Positions 26,551 to 35,880 of a stretch of DNA of 64,000 bases are shown in pieces. This DNA comes from Ilyomonas sp963790435. GTDB taxonomy: Bacteria > Bacteroidota > Bacteroidia > Chitinophagales > Chitinophagaceae. The stretch's first letter is position 1; the number at the start of each line of letters is the position of its first letter. The position numbers and the translations under genes are program-made. The notes beneath the pieces are model-generated. The model worked only from the letters and a program-made list of their open reading frames with translations, searched no databases and had not been told where the DNA came from. Location: NCBI GenBank assembly GCA_963790435.1, contig CAWBOI010000001.1:1488001-1552000 (forward strand). Reading direction: 5' to 3'.

Positions 26551-27504
26551 CTAACGAATGCCGCGCAATTGCGAATGAATGAACAAGCTGGTAATGCTTT
26601 TGTTTTCGTACGCATTTCTAATTGCGATAGCAAATAAATCGGCAACCGAAATTATTTTTATTTTGCTGTTTTCCTTTTTTACAGGAATCGTATCGCACAC
26701 AACCAATTCTTCCAGCAAACTGTTCTCTATCGTTTCATAAGCGTTACCGCTTAAAATGGCGTGTGTGCACAAGGCTCTTACACTTGTTGCGCCCTTCTGA
26801 ATCAATAAATTCGCGGCTTTTGCTAATGTTCCGCCCGTATCGCAAATATCATCTATCAACACAATGTCTCTGCCTGCCACATCGCCAATTACAACCATGC
26901 TGGCAATTTCGTTAGCCCGCTTGCGGTGCTTATCACAAATCACCATATCGCAGTTAAAATAAGAGGCAATTTCCCTTACCCGATTGGTACTTCCTACGTC
27001 GGGGGCCGCGAAGGTAAGGTTTTTCAGTTTGAGTTGTTCAATGTAAGGAATGAAGATGGCAGATGAATCCAGATGGTCAACCGGAATATCAAAAAATGCC
27101 TGTATTTGCGGAGCATGCAAATCCATGGTAATAACACGGTCGGCACCGGCACGTTCTACCAGCGAGGCTACTAATTTAGAGCCAATGGCAACACGAGGCT
27201 TGTCTTTTCTATCCTGGCGCGAAAAGCCATAATAGGGCATTACCGCAATAATTTTATAGGCGCTGGCACGCTTAGCTGCATCAATCATCAGCAACAATTC
27301 CATCAGGTTATCAGTGGGCGCAAATGTGCTTTGAATGAGGAACACATAATCGCCGCGAATGCTTTCTAAAAAAACGGGCTGAAATTCACCGTCGCTAAAT
27401 TTTTGAATGTTGATTTTGCCCAACGGCGCGCCAAAACGCTGTGCTATTTTTTTAGCCAGCTCCTGCGAGCCGGTACCGGAAAATACTTTTACAGATGGAT
27501 TCAT
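26551..27504 (-). CDS. prs: Ribose-phosphate pyrophosphokinase
   Basis: 317 residues from MNPSVKVFSGTGSQELA; the frame extends 16 residues upstream without family support. The enzyme makes PRPP from ribose 5-phosphate and ATP for purine, pyrimidine, His and Trp synthesis. Visible are the ATP/Mg loop with MDLHAPQIQAFFDIPVDHL and the PRPP-binding loop DIVLIDDICDTGGTL. It is the first gene of a leftward group with rplY, pth and the FAA hydrolase. Confidence 0.97.
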   Translation of the reverse strand: MNPSVKVFSGTGSQELAKKIAQRFGAPLGKINIQKFSDGEFQPVFLESIRGDYVFLIQSTFAPTDNLMELLLMIDAAKRASAYKIIAVMPYYGFSRQDRKDKPRVAIGSKLVASLVERAGADRVITMDLHAPQIQAFFDIPVDHLDSSAIFIPYIEQLKLKNLTFAAPDVGSTNRVREIASYFNCDMVICDKHRKRANEIASMVVIGDVAGRDIVLIDDICDTGGTLAKAANLLIQKGATSVRALCTHAILSGNAYETIENSLLEELVVCDTIPVKKENSKIKIISVADLFAIAIRNAYENKSITSLFIHSQLRGIR

Positions 27505-27586
27505 AAGAAGCAGAAATGAAGCGGCGAAGATAATGTTTGAAAGAGAAAACAAATCTGTATTTTAACGGCGCATTTGTATAAAAACC

Positions 27587-28276
27587 ATGACTAACTCATC
27601 GATTAAAAACTGGGCGGAAGACGACCGTCCGCGCGAGAAAATGATGCTGAAAGGCACAGAAGCCCTTAGCAACGCCGAACTACTTGCCATCTTAATTAAC
27701 AACGGCACGCGCGATAAAAGTGCAGTTGACGTTTGTAAAGATTTATTAAACAAAGTGAACAACGATTTGCAACGGTTAGGCAGCCTTTCTATCAAAGAGA
27801 TTTTACAGCTAAAAACAAAAGGCATTGGCGAAGCAAAAGCAGTAAGCATTGCGGCTGCATTGGAGCTTGGCATCCGCAGAAATGCGGCTGATAACAAACG
27901 CGAAGTAATTACGCAAAGCAGTGAAGTAGCGCAATTTTTAAAAGCGAAGCTGCAATACAAAAAGCATGAAGTGTTTGCCGTTTTGTTTTTAAACCAGGCC
28001 AATAAAATCATGCATTATGAAGTGCTGAGCGAAGGCGGCATCACAGGCACCGTTGCCGACCCAAGAATCATTTTGCGCAAAGCCTTATCGCACGATGCTG
28101 TGAATTTGATTTTATGTCACAATCATCCGAGTGGAAGCATCAAGCCAAGCCGCGCTGATAAAGAATTAACGGCAAAAATAAAAGAAGCTGCTTTGCTGTT
28201 TGACATGACAGTGTTAGATCACATCATCGTGAGTGCTGACGGGCATTATAGCTTTGCGGATGAAGGTATTTTGTGA
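27587..28276 (+). CDS. radC: RadC family JAB-domain protein
   Basis: 229 residues. An N-terminal UPF0758 helical region with helix-hairpin-helix character (LLAILINNGTRDKSAVD, LLQLKTKGIGEAKAV) precedes an MPN/JAB domain with the metal signature HNHPSGSIKPSRAD. RadC was named for DNA repair, but its true role is unsettled; the JAB fold suggests a metalloenzyme. It diverges from prs, with 82 bases between the start codons. Confidence 0.93.
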   Translation: MTNSSIKNWAEDDRPREKMMLKGTEALSNAELLAILINNGTRDKSAVDVCKDLLNKVNNDLQRLGSLSIKEILQLKTKGIGEAKAVSIAAALELGIRRNAADNKREVITQSSEVAQFLKAKLQYKKHEVFAVLFLNQANKIMHYEVLSEGGITGTVADPRIILRKALSHDAVNLILCHNHPSGSIKPSRADKELTAKIKEAALLFDMTVLDHIIVSADGHYSFADEGIL

Positions 28277-28327
28277 GAATACAATCATGAAAAATTAGTG
28301 CAAAAACAAACTTTACATTTCAAATCG

Positions 28328-29029
28328 CTACAGGCTTTGTGTAGGCAAAGGCAGCGCGCCACTTTTAATGATGTCAGCATTTTGGAGTTGCCATTGTTTC
28401 GATTGTACAACTTCGGTAAGCAGCGTTTGCATTTGCCCGGCGGCTATTTGCGGCAAATGGCTTTTGATGGCTGCTGCTTCCACTTGCTTTTTGCCATTCG
28501 CCTGAATGAGCGTTAAATCATCCCGGCTCAGGAGGTTGAAAATATTTTCGTCGGTATTGTAATATTTGTAATTAGGCTCGATGCTGATGATTTCAGGTTG
28601 TGGAAACGAAACCAGCTTTACCGTTTGGTTTTGCTCATTTATTTCCCACACGCATTTCTCAAAATCATATCCAACAAGCACTTTGGCTTCTATAATAACC
28701 AGGGCACGCTTGGTTGACGGAATGAAACCAAACAACTTCTTCGTGTCTTCGAAGGTGTACAATTCATTGAAATGCCCTTCGGCAAACACAATTTTAAATA
28801 CCCGCTTCATGCTTTCAATCACGGTGTGCGAACTCTCTTTTGTTTTCACTTCTTTTATCTTCGGTCGTGTAAGCCTGCCAATCAAGAACATGATAACGGC
28901 ACCCAAAAACAATCCGATGAGCAGCAACCCGAGCAGCGCGGAACCAGAAGAAGACATTGATGGCATACAGCCGCAAACGCAGAGCAGGAGCGGCATTGCG
29001 ACAGCGACCCAATTTTTATAAGAAGACAT
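28328..29029 (-). CDS. DUF4230-like membrane-anchored protein
   Basis: 233 residues from MSSYKNW. The N-terminus has a signal-like stretch with Cys residues (LLLCVCGC) and a second hydrophobic segment at about 28-50. The rest is a soluble domain beginning MKRVFKIVFAEGHFNEL...FTEDT-like, with LVIIEAKVLVGYDFEKC, which resembles DUF4230. The function of that family is unknown. It converges on radC with a 51-base gap that holds a GCAAAAACAAA word. Confidence 0.7.
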   Translation of the reverse strand: MSSYKNWVAVAMPLLLCVCGCMPSMSSSGSALLGLLLIGLFLGAVIMFLIGRLTRPKIKEVKTKESSHTVIESMKRVFKIVFAEGHFNELYTFEDTKKLFGFIPSTKRALVIIEAKVLVGYDFEKCVWEINEQNQTVKLVSFPQPEIISIEPNYKYYNTDENIFNLLSRDDLTLIQANGKKQVEAAAIKSHLPQIAAGQMQTLLTEVVQSKQWQLQNADIIKSGALPLPTQSL

Positions 29030-29219
29030 GTTGTGATGGTTTGATTGGTTATAATGCAAAATTTGTGCTTTTACAAAGCAAAAGAAAAGCTTCGAGCATT
29101 GCGTAGCTTATTTAGTTGAAAGTGTTGTAATAACCCCAAAACAAAATGAAGGAAACCAAATAGGCCGGTATTATTTTCACTCAAAAAATCCCGATGAACC
29201 TGTCTTTATAAGAGCAAGT

Positions 29220-29999
29220 TTATTTTGGTGAAATGATGTAATAAACGCAAGTGGTAAGGAAATTTCTGATCACAGGAATCTTTGCAATTGGTGAAAATTG
29301 TTTTCTTGCTTTCCACCCGAATTTCCATTCATAAATAGGATTGATAAGGAAGAATTTTTTGTGCAGAATGTTGTACTTCGTCCGTTTTACAATCTTCTCA
29401 AATTTCTCAATTGAGATGCCGGTTTCCCTGATTTCCAACAACTGTTCCACAGGTTCATTGTTTCGTTCTAAAATGGCTTTGTAAATAGTCTTTGGCAACA
29501 AATGATAATACGGCATTCGCGAAGTGAGCTTGCCTCTGCAAATTTGCTGATGCCCGCCAAACGGCATTTGCCAGGGCGGAAATCCAAAGTAAACAATGCC
29601 TTTCGGATGAAGAAAGGTTTGCAGCCAGCCAATGAGTTTTTCCTGGTCGTGAATGTGCTCGATAACATCTTTTAAAATGATGATGTGAAACCTGCCAATT
29701 TCATCAGGGGTCGTTTTATAAATGTCTTTTGTTATGAGTTGAATGTTCCCTGCAGCAATGTCATTGTGTAACCAAATGTTGGCGTTGTCAATCCGCGTAT
29801 GGTCAAACTCAACACCAACGCCCGTACAGCCTTTGTTCACAAAGGCTTTCAGTACGCCAGCTTCGCCGCAACCAATTTCCATTACGCGCATTCCCGGTGT
29901 TATGGCAAAGCGTTCTTCAATAAAAGGAATGACGTGATTTTCAGTATTGATGATTTGAATATCGAAGTAACGTTTTCGGTCCTGGTGAAATTCAAACAT
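29220..29999 (-). CDS. Class I SAM-dependent methyltransferase
   Basis: 259 residues. The SAM-binding motif is VMEIGCGEAGVLKAF (about residues 39-53), followed by an acidic residue ending strand 2 (VGVEFD) and IILKDVIEHIHD, as in methyltransferase type 11/12 enzymes. The C-terminal 100 residues are rich in aromatic and basic residues, typical of enzymes acting on lipids, glycans or small molecules. No substrate can be assigned. It is monocistronic. Confidence 0.85.
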   Translation of the reverse strand: MFEFHQDRKRYFDIQIINTENHVIPFIEERFAITPGMRVMEIGCGEAGVLKAFVNKGCTGVGVEFDHTRIDNANIWLHNDIAAGNIQLITKDIYKTTPDEIGRFHIIILKDVIEHIHDQEKLIGWLQTFLHPKGIVYFGFPPWQMPFGGHQQICRGKLTSRMPYYHLLPKTIYKAILERNNEPVEQLLEIRETGISIEKFEKIVKRTKYNILHKKFFLINPIYEWKFGWKARKQFSPIAKIPVIRNFLTTCVYYIISPK

Positions 30000-30129
30000 G
30001 GTTCGTTTAACTTATAAATGGCGCAAAATAAGTTAATTCAGTTGTGAGTGTTGTTAAGGTGGCGCGTTGTAATAAATCATTCAGCTATTGAGCTGAGCAT
30101 TTAAAGAAAATAAAGTTCTTTAAAGTATT

Positions 30130-30378
30130 TCATTTTTCGCCGGGAAGGAGCAATCGCCAAAACTTATTTTTACCAATTGCATTCTTACTTCTCAATCTAA
30201 AGTAATCAGTAACTGTTCGATAAACAAGTACATAAAAAAACAACAAGAAAACAAACCAATCATTGTTGATTAGCTTTTGTTTTGTAGAATAAATTAAGAT
30301 TGCAAATGGTGTAAATATTAAAACATAATAAACAATCAGTTGTTCCCATTTGTTTTTATTGATAAACATAGATTCCAT
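30130..30378 (-). CDS. Small membrane protein, 82 aa
   Basis: 82 residues with two hydrophobic segments (about 15-32 and 42-58) and basic ends, suggesting a two-helix inner-membrane protein. There is no recognised family. The start could also be Met4 (30369). It is AT-rich and lies between the methyltransferase and the serine hydrolase genes in the same direction. Confidence 0.6.
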   Translation of the reverse strand: MESMFINKNKWEQLIVYYVLIFTPFAILIYSTKQKLINNDWFVFLLFFYVLVYRTVTDYFRLRSKNAIGKNKFWRLLLPGEK

Positions 30379-30466
30379 TATTACTATTAAATTTTGAAAA
30401 ATACAAACGCAGATAAGCTTTGTTTACTTTTTCATCAAAGATAAAAATTAGTGTAAAACCAAACTC

Positions 30467-31765
30467 CTACTTTTTAATCGCTTCATACACCGCATCCAGC
30501 ATGTTTCTTCTTACTTCCAGTTTACCCATCAAACCATTTGCTCCGCCATCAGGACACACGCGATTGGCTAAGAAAATAAACAACAATTTTTCTTTCGGAT
30601 CCGCCCAAACACAGGTTCCCGTAAAACCAGTATGACCAAAGGTTTCCGGCGATGCAAATTTGGAAGGATACGGATCGCTATTGGTAGCATTGTCTTTTTC
30701 AGGCTTATCCCAGCCATAGCCGCGCCGGCTGATGCTGCTGTGATAAGCTGTAAACAAATCAATGGTTTGTTTTTGAAAGTAACGTTTGCCTTCCCATTCA
30801 CCTCCGTTCAACAACATCATGTATAACTTCGACAGATCGTAAGCATTGCTAAACAAACCGGCATGACCGGCCACACCGCCGTACATAGCGGCACTTGGGT
30901 CGTGAACATCACCACGTAACAGTTGTAGCCTGAATACTTTTTCTTTTTCGGTAGGCGCGATATCGGCAATAGAAAATCCCATTTTTTTCGGTATAAAAGT
31001 GGTGGTGTTCATGGTGAGCGGTTTATAAAAATTTTCCGCTACGTACTTATCCAATGTTTCACCGGAAAGCCCTTCTACAATCTTACCCAACAAAATAAAA
31101 TCAAGATCGCTATACACATATTTGGCAGGCAACACCAGCGGACTTTGCACAATCCGCAGATTCATAGTGTCAAGCCAATTGTTACGCAAGTATAAGTTAT
31201 CAGCTACGCGAACGGAATGGGTAGCATCGGGTATCTCCGTAAAAAAAGAAGGCAATGGCGCACCCGTTACTGTATCAATCGCTTCTCTGCTAAAAAACAC
31301 ATCCGGCAACAAGCCAGCCTGATGAAGCAGAATATTATCCATACGCAGTGGCGCCTTATCAGAATTGTTTACCCAGGACAAATAGGTTCCCAGCGTTGCA
31401 TTCAAACTGAATTTCTTTTGCTCATATAAGCGCATCACCGATATTAATGTGGCAGATACTTTGGTCATCGAAGCCAGATCGTAAAGGGTATTTTTTGTTA
31501 CCGGCTCTAAGCTATCATAGTTCAAAAAGCCAAAGGTTTTATAATACACCACTTTGCCATTTCTTGCTACTAACACCTGGCAGCCCGGAAACGCATGTGC
31601 CGCAATGGCTTTGTTGGCAATCGTTTCAATGTCGGCCAATTTTTGGCTGTTGATGCCAACCGTTTCGGGCGATTGAGTGGTAAAACTGGTTGATGACATA
31701 TCGCGTTGCGAAAAAGCAGAATCAAAAGAAAAAAGGAGCAAAAACAAAACAGCGTTTGGTTTCAT
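30467..31765 (-). CDS. Class C beta-lactamase-like serine hydrolase
   Basis: 432 residues with a signal peptide ending near AFSQ. The catalytic SxxK is SMTK (about residue 98), the second motif is YSDLDF (a YxN variant with Asp), and the third region HTGFTG replaces the KTG triad. This pattern fits the serine beta-lactamase/esterase/D-aminopeptidase family rather than a proven antibiotic hydrolase. It would act in the periplasm on peptidoglycan peptides, esters or other amides. The substrate is unknown. Confidence 0.9.
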   Translation of the reverse strand: MKPNAVLFLLLFSFDSAFSQRDMSSTSFTTQSPETVGINSQKLADIETIANKAIAAHAFPGCQVLVARNGKVVYYKTFGFLNYDSLEPVTKNTLYDLASMTKVSATLISVMRLYEQKKFSLNATLGTYLSWVNNSDKAPLRMDNILLHQAGLLPDVFFSREAIDTVTGAPLPSFFTEIPDATHSVRVADNLYLRNNWLDTMNLRIVQSPLVLPAKYVYSDLDFILLGKIVEGLSGETLDKYVAENFYKPLTMNTTTFIPKKMGFSIADIAPTEKEKVFRLQLLRGDVHDPSAAMYGGVAGHAGLFSNAYDLSKLYMMLLNGGEWEGKRYFQKQTIDLFTAYHSSISRRGYGWDKPEKDNATNSDPYPSKFASPETFGHTGFTGTCVWADPKEKLLFIFLANRVCPDGGANGLMGKLEVRRNMLDAVYEAIKK

Positions 31766-31912
31766 AAAGAATGGTAATTGAGAAAAGAAAATAAAGATAT
31801 TACTCTAATCAGTAATTTATGCAGAGAATAGATAAGATTTTAGCAAATAATATTTGAGAAAGGATGGTTTTCGCGGAAAGCGAAAGCCAACGATGTTATA
31901 ACATAAAATTTC

Positions 31913-31943
31913 TTTGCTAAAGCCCTTATTGCCATTATCTTTG
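31913..31943 (+). promoter_or_regulatory. rpmE2 promoter (Bacteroidota type)
   Basis: TTTG at 31913-31916, a 19-base spacer, and TATCTTTG at 31936-31943 match the Bacteroidota consensus TTTG-N19-TAnnTTTG exactly. The start codon is 60 bases further on. Confidence 0.75.
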
Positions 31944-32002
31944 CGCTTCTTTAAAAAATCGTTCATCGATCACGGCAAAATCCGTGATAAAAAAACAAGA
32001 AA

Positions 32003-32254
32003 ATGAGACAAGGCATTCATCCAGAAAAATACAAGTTTGTTGTGTTTAAAGACATGACCAACGGACACGAATTTCTCGGCAAGTCAACTGCATCAGGCAG
32101 CAGCGAAAAAGTAAAATGGGAAGACGGAAATGAGTACCCGGTGGTAAAGCTGGATATTTCCAACACTTCACATCCCTTTTACACAGGCAGAAATGTGTTG
32201 GTTGATACCGCCGGACGTATTGACAAATTCAAAAAGCGCTACGGAAAAAAATAA
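32003..32254 (+). CDS. rpmE2: 50S ribosomal protein L31, type B
   Basis: 83 residues starting MRQGIHPEKYKFVVFKDM and containing the typical TSHPFYTG motif near the middle. No Cys is present, so it is the zinc-free (C-minus) form of L31. It is preceded by a consensus promoter and followed by a terminator, so it is probably a single-gene transcript. Confidence 0.97.
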   Translation: MRQGIHPEKYKFVVFKDMTNGHEFLGKSTASGSSEKVKWEDGNEYPVVKLDISNTSHPFYTGRNVLVDTAGRIDKFKKRYGKK

Positions 32255-32268
32255 GTTTATCTCTTTTC

Positions 32269-32297
32269 AATCCCTCCGGTAAAACATCGGGGGGATT
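32269..32297 (+). terminator. rpmE2 terminator
   Basis: AATCCCTCCG (32269-32278) pairs with CGGGGGGATT (32288-32297), with one wobble, followed by a T-rich run (TTTTGTTTT). It lies 14 bases after the stop. Confidence 0.85.
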
Positions 32298-32338
32298 TTT
32301 GTTTTCGCCCTTTTTCGTCATTCACAACAATCATCAAC

Positions 32339-33571
32339 ATGAATAAACCAACAAGCTATCCCAAAGAAAAAATCAACATTCTTTTTTTAGAAAACATCAG
32401 CGACCGTGCGGTTGAAAAATTTAAGAGCAACGGTTACACCAACGTTACCAAACTCGCCAAAGCATTGCCGGAAGAAGAACTAATAAAAGCCGTGAAAGAT
32501 GTGCACCTGATAGGAATTCGTTCAAAAACAAAAATCACTCCTGCCGTACTGAACGCTGCCGAAAAATTAATGGCCATTGGTTGCTTTTGTATTGGCGTAA
32601 ACCAGGTTGATTTAAAAGAAGCTACCCACAAAGGCATTGTGGTTTTTAATGCGCCTTACAGCAACACAAGGAGCGTTGCCGAACTGGTGATTGGCTTGTC
32701 CATTATGCTGATTAGAAGAATTCCTGATAAAAACAAAGCCGCACACGAAGGTATTTGGATGAAAGATGCTAAAGGAAGTTATGAGCTTCGTGGCAAAACA
32801 TTGGGCATTGTTGGTTATGGAAACATTGGTGCCCAGGTAAGCATACTGGCTGAAGCGTTTGGTATGAAAGTGAAGTTCTATGATATTGAAACAAAACTGC
32901 CTTTGGGCAATGCCGAAAGTTGTAAATCGCTCGATGAATTGTTGGCTCAATCCGATATTATTTCGCTGCACGTTCCTGAAACTGCACAAACCAAAAATTT
33001 AATTACGAAAACAAACCTTGCCCTTTGCAAAAAGAACGCGCTGCTTATTAACTATGCACGTGGTGAAGTGGTTGATTTAGATGCGCTTGCTGAAGCCCTA
33101 AAAGAAGGCAAACTCGGCGGTGCAGCGATTGATGTTTTTCCTGTTGAGCCTGAAAAAAACGGGCAGCAATTTTCAACGCCGTTGCAAGGTTTGCCCAATG
33201 TTATCTTAACGCCGCACATTGGTGGCTCAACCGAAGAAGCGCAGCAAAACATTGGCGACGACGTAAGCGTCAAATTGTTCAATTATCTTGAAAGCGGCAG
33301 TACCAATGGCTCGCATACGGTGCCGTCTATCAGTTTGCCGCTGATGCAGGGCGCACATCGCATTTTGCACATTCACAACAACGTTCCTGGTGTGTTGAGT
33401 GCCATCAACAAAACATTGGCGGATAATCAAATCAATATCGTTGGTCAGTATTTAAAAACCAACGATGAAATTGGCTATGTAGTGCTGGATATAAACAAAG
33501 AATTATCGAGCCAGGCGGTTGATTTATTGCGTGATGTAAAAGAAACCATCAAGGTTCGGATGTTGTATTAA
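32339..33571 (+). CDS. serA: D-3-phosphoglycerate dehydrogenase
   Basis: 410 residues, matching the E. coli SerA length with a C-terminal ACT domain. It oxidises 3-phosphoglycerate in the first step of serine synthesis. The NAD loop TLGIVGYGNIGAQV (about residue 155), the Arg of NYARGEVVD, the Glu region FPVEPE and the catalytic His of LTPHIGGSTEEAQ are all visible. The ACT domain (about 338-410, from HILHIHNNVPGVL) is the expected serine sensor. Upstream is the rpmE2 terminator. Confidence 0.96.
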   Translation: MNKPTSYPKEKINILFLENISDRAVEKFKSNGYTNVTKLAKALPEEELIKAVKDVHLIGIRSKTKITPAVLNAAEKLMAIGCFCIGVNQVDLKEATHKGIVVFNAPYSNTRSVAELVIGLSIMLIRRIPDKNKAAHEGIWMKDAKGSYELRGKTLGIVGYGNIGAQVSILAEAFGMKVKFYDIETKLPLGNAESCKSLDELLAQSDIISLHVPETAQTKNLITKTNLALCKKNALLINYARGEVVDLDALAEALKEGKLGGAAIDVFPVEPEKNGQQFSTPLQGLPNVILTPHIGGSTEEAQQNIGDDVSVKLFNYLESGSTNGSHTVPSISLPLMQGAHRILHIHNNVPGVLSAINKTLADNQINIVGQYLKTNDEIGYVVLDINKELSSQAVDLLRDVKETIKVRMLY

Positions 33572-33666
33572 TTCGATAAAACAAATCAATCATTCAAAGC
33601 AAATGATGGGGTTATAAACGTTTGTTTTTAAAGCAAAACCAAAAGTAGTTTTCAAAACAATTGTTC

Positions 33667-33733
33667 CCGCGGATTGTTGCAGAAAGCGCAGATAGAACAG
33701 GAAACATCTGCGAAAGTCTGCAACAGTCTGCGG
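33667..33733. repeat. Imperfect inverted repeat, TTGTTGCAGA family
   Basis: 33667-33693 and 33706-33733 are inverted and differ by a few substitutions and one base of length; the shared core is TGTTGCAGA with GCAGAT. It lies between serA and ftsY and could act as a transcript-end hairpin for serA. Confidence 0.65.
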
Positions 33734-33820
33734 AGCAAATTCAATGTCATTCTTCGCTCCTCTTCATTATAACAAACTCACTCCTTTTTCATTCAATATC
33801 TTCGCAGCTAAATTTTTTTA

Positions 33821-34777
33821 ATGAGCTTTTTTGGAAAACTGTTTGGTAAGAAAGAAAAAGAAACATTGGATGAAGGTTTGCAAAAAACAAAGACTTCTTT
33901 CTTTGAAAAAATATCCAAAGCCGTTGCTGGCAAAAGCACGGTAGATGAAGAAGTACTTGACAACTTAGAAGAAGCCCTGATGACCGCCGATGTTGGCGTT
34001 GAAACGAGTATTGAAATTATTGACCGCATTGAAAAGCGCGTAGCGCGTGATAAATACGTTGGCACAAGCGATCTCAACCGTTTGTTGCAGGATGAAATTG
34101 AAGCGATGCTAGTGGATGCACCTGATGAAACGCATAAAGATTTTACTGTTCCCACGAAGCCGTATATTATGCTGGTTGTTGGCGTTAATGGCGTTGGCAA
34201 AACCACTACCATTGGCAAGCTGGCTTACAATTACAAAAAAGCGGGCAACAATGTAATACTCGGTGCGGCTGATACTTTTCGTGCCGCCGCCGTTGACCAG
34301 CTTACGATTTGGAGCGAGCGCGTTGGCGTACCTATTGTAAAGCAGCCAATGGGTAGTGACCCTGCAAGCGTTGCTTTCGACACAGCACAAAATGCCGTTG
34401 CACGTAATGCCGACATCGCTATTATTGATACAGCCGGAAGGCTTCACAACAAGTTGCACCTGATGGACGAACTGAGCAAAATAAAACGCGTGATTAGTAA
34501 GGTCATTCCCGATGCGCCACACGAAGTGTTGCTGGTGTTGGACGGCTCAACGGGACAGAATGCAATAGAGCAGGCAAAGCAGTTTATGCAGGCAACCGAA
34601 GTAACCTCCATTGCCATTACTAAGCTTGATGGCACAGCAAAAGGTGGCGTTGTGTTAGCCATTGCTAACCAACTAAAAATTCCGGTGAAGTTTATTGGTA
34701 TGGGAGAAAAAATGGAAGACCTTCTTTTGTTTGATAAGCACGAGTTTGTTGATAGTTTGTTTTCGTTGGAAAAGTGA
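33821..34777 (+). CDS. ftsY: Signal recognition particle receptor FtsY
   Basis: 318 residues consisting of a short basic N-terminus and the NG domain, without the long acidic A domain of E. coli FtsY. GTPase motifs are visible: G1 GVNGVGKTTTIGK (about 113-125), the insertion box DTFRAAAVDQL, G3 DTAGR, and G4 TKLDGTAKGG. It docks ribosome-SRP complexes at the inner membrane for co-translational insertion. It is monocistronic. Confidence 0.97.
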   Translation: MSFFGKLFGKKEKETLDEGLQKTKTSFFEKISKAVAGKSTVDEEVLDNLEEALMTADVGVETSIEIIDRIEKRVARDKYVGTSDLNRLLQDEIEAMLVDAPDETHKDFTVPTKPYIMLVVGVNGVGKTTTIGKLAYNYKKAGNNVILGAADTFRAAAVDQLTIWSERVGVPIVKQPMGSDPASVAFDTAQNAVARNADIAIIDTAGRLHNKLHLMDELSKIKRVISKVIPDAPHEVLLVLDGSTGQNAIEQAKQFMQATEVTSIAITKLDGTAKGGVVLAIANQLKIPVKFIGMGEKMEDLLLFDKHEFVDSLFSLEK

Positions 34778-34824
34778 GTGGCGAGTTTGTTTTCACCTCA
34801 TTTTTCGATGTGAGTATTTATTGA

Positions 34825-35019
34825 ACCACAAAGCCACAGAGAACACGAAGTTTCACAAAGAGATTTTTGAAATAAAGTAAAAAAATTTCACACATAATCT
34901 ATTACACAAAAACAATAAACGCGCTACACTCAAGGTGCGCAGGCACGGACGGATGCGTGGAGCGATCATGCCGTCCTTGATCTTTTTTGTTACTTTTTTC
35001 ATCAAGGGGAAAAAAGTAA
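34825..35019. repeat. Intergenic repeat arms upstream of the HipA-like gene
   Basis: The 311-base gap 34778-35088 holds two repeat-like pieces. First, 34825-34860 is a single arm of the GAACCACAAAG family. Second, TTACTTTTTT (34990-34999) pairs perfectly with AAAAAAGTAA (35010-35019) in a 10-bp hairpin, preceded by a GC-rich arm pair GGACGG (34949-34954) and CCGTCC (34972-34977). No gene is seen here. Confidence 0.6.
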
Positions 35020-35088
35020 GAGAAGATGATAATGAGTAGTGAGCAAAGACTTTCAATAGCAGTTCAAAAAATCAACAAAAACAAAAGC

Positions 35089-35880
35089 ATGAATGAACCA
35101 CAAATCCGAACCGTTGATGTAACACGCTATGTTACACCATTACGCGAAGGCGGCTCGTTGCCAGCTATTGTGGAAGCCGATGATGGCTTTTTATATGTAC
35201 TTAAATTTCGGGGTGCAGGGCAAGGCATCAAAGTGTTGATCGCTGAGTTGATTGCCGGTGAAATTGCAAAGGCTTTGGGCTTGAAAATACCCGAATTGGT
35301 GTTTGCCAATTTAGCTTCCGATTTTGGCAGAACAGAACCTGATGAAGAAATACAAGACCTGCTGAAAGCCAGTACCGGCTTGAATTTGGGCTTACATTAC
35401 CTGCAAGGTTCTCTTACATTTGATCCCGTAGTGAACAAGGTTGATGCAACACTTGCCTCCAAAATTGTATGGCTCGATGCGTATATTATGAATGTTGACA
35501 GAACGGTTCGCAACACCAACCTGCTGATGTGGCACGATGAGCTTTGGTTGATTGACAATGGTGCGGCTTTTTATTTTCATCATTCATGGGAAAATATGAA
35601 AGAACAAAGCGAGCGACCTTTCGTGCAAATCAAAGATCATGTGCTACTTTCTGAAGCCACACAATTAGAGGAAGCAGATAAAGAAGCTCAGTCTATTCTT
35701 ACAAATGAATTTCTTCAATTAATTATAAATCTTATCCCTGAAGAATGGCTCTCAATTGCAGAGCCAACCGATGTTTCAGCAGAGGAAAAGCGAAAAACAT
35801 ACTTCCATTTTCTGACAACAAGATTGTCTCATTCTTCCATCTTTTTAAACGAAGCCAAACATGCACAAACACTTGTTTGA
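35089..35880 (+). CDS. HipA-like protein kinase
   Basis: 263 residues from MNEPQIRTVDVTRYVTPL. It has the HipA kinase core without the HipB-interacting N-terminal subdomain. Visible are the ATP Lys in YVLKFRGAGQG (about residue 43), the Glu-helix ELIAGEIAKALGL, the catalytic loop LDAYIMNVDRTVRNTN and the metal-binding Asp of LIDNGAAF. HipA phosphorylates glutamyl-tRNA synthetase; the target here is unknown. No HipB-like regulator is adjacent. The next gene, DUF3037, overlaps by 20 bases, which implies translational coupling and joint function. Confidence 0.85.
   Translation: MNEPQIRTVDVTRYVTPLREGGSLPAIVEADDGFLYVLKFRGAGQGIKVLIAELIAGEIAKALGLKIPELVFANLASDFGRTEPDEEIQDLLKASTGLNLGLHYLQGSLTFDPVVNKVDATLASKIVWLDAYIMNVDRTVRNTNLLMWHDELWLIDNGAAFYFHHSWENMKEQSERPFVQIKDHVLLSEATQLEEADKEAQSILTNEFLQLIINLIPEEWLSIAEPTDVSAEEKRKTYFHFLTTRLSHSSIFLNEAKHAQTLV

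Noticed and set aside
30467..31765. Annotation of the serine hydrolase as an antibiotic-resistance beta-lactamase
   Set aside because: Only the SxxK motif is typical; the YxN and KTG motifs are altered, and many relatives are esterases or peptidases.
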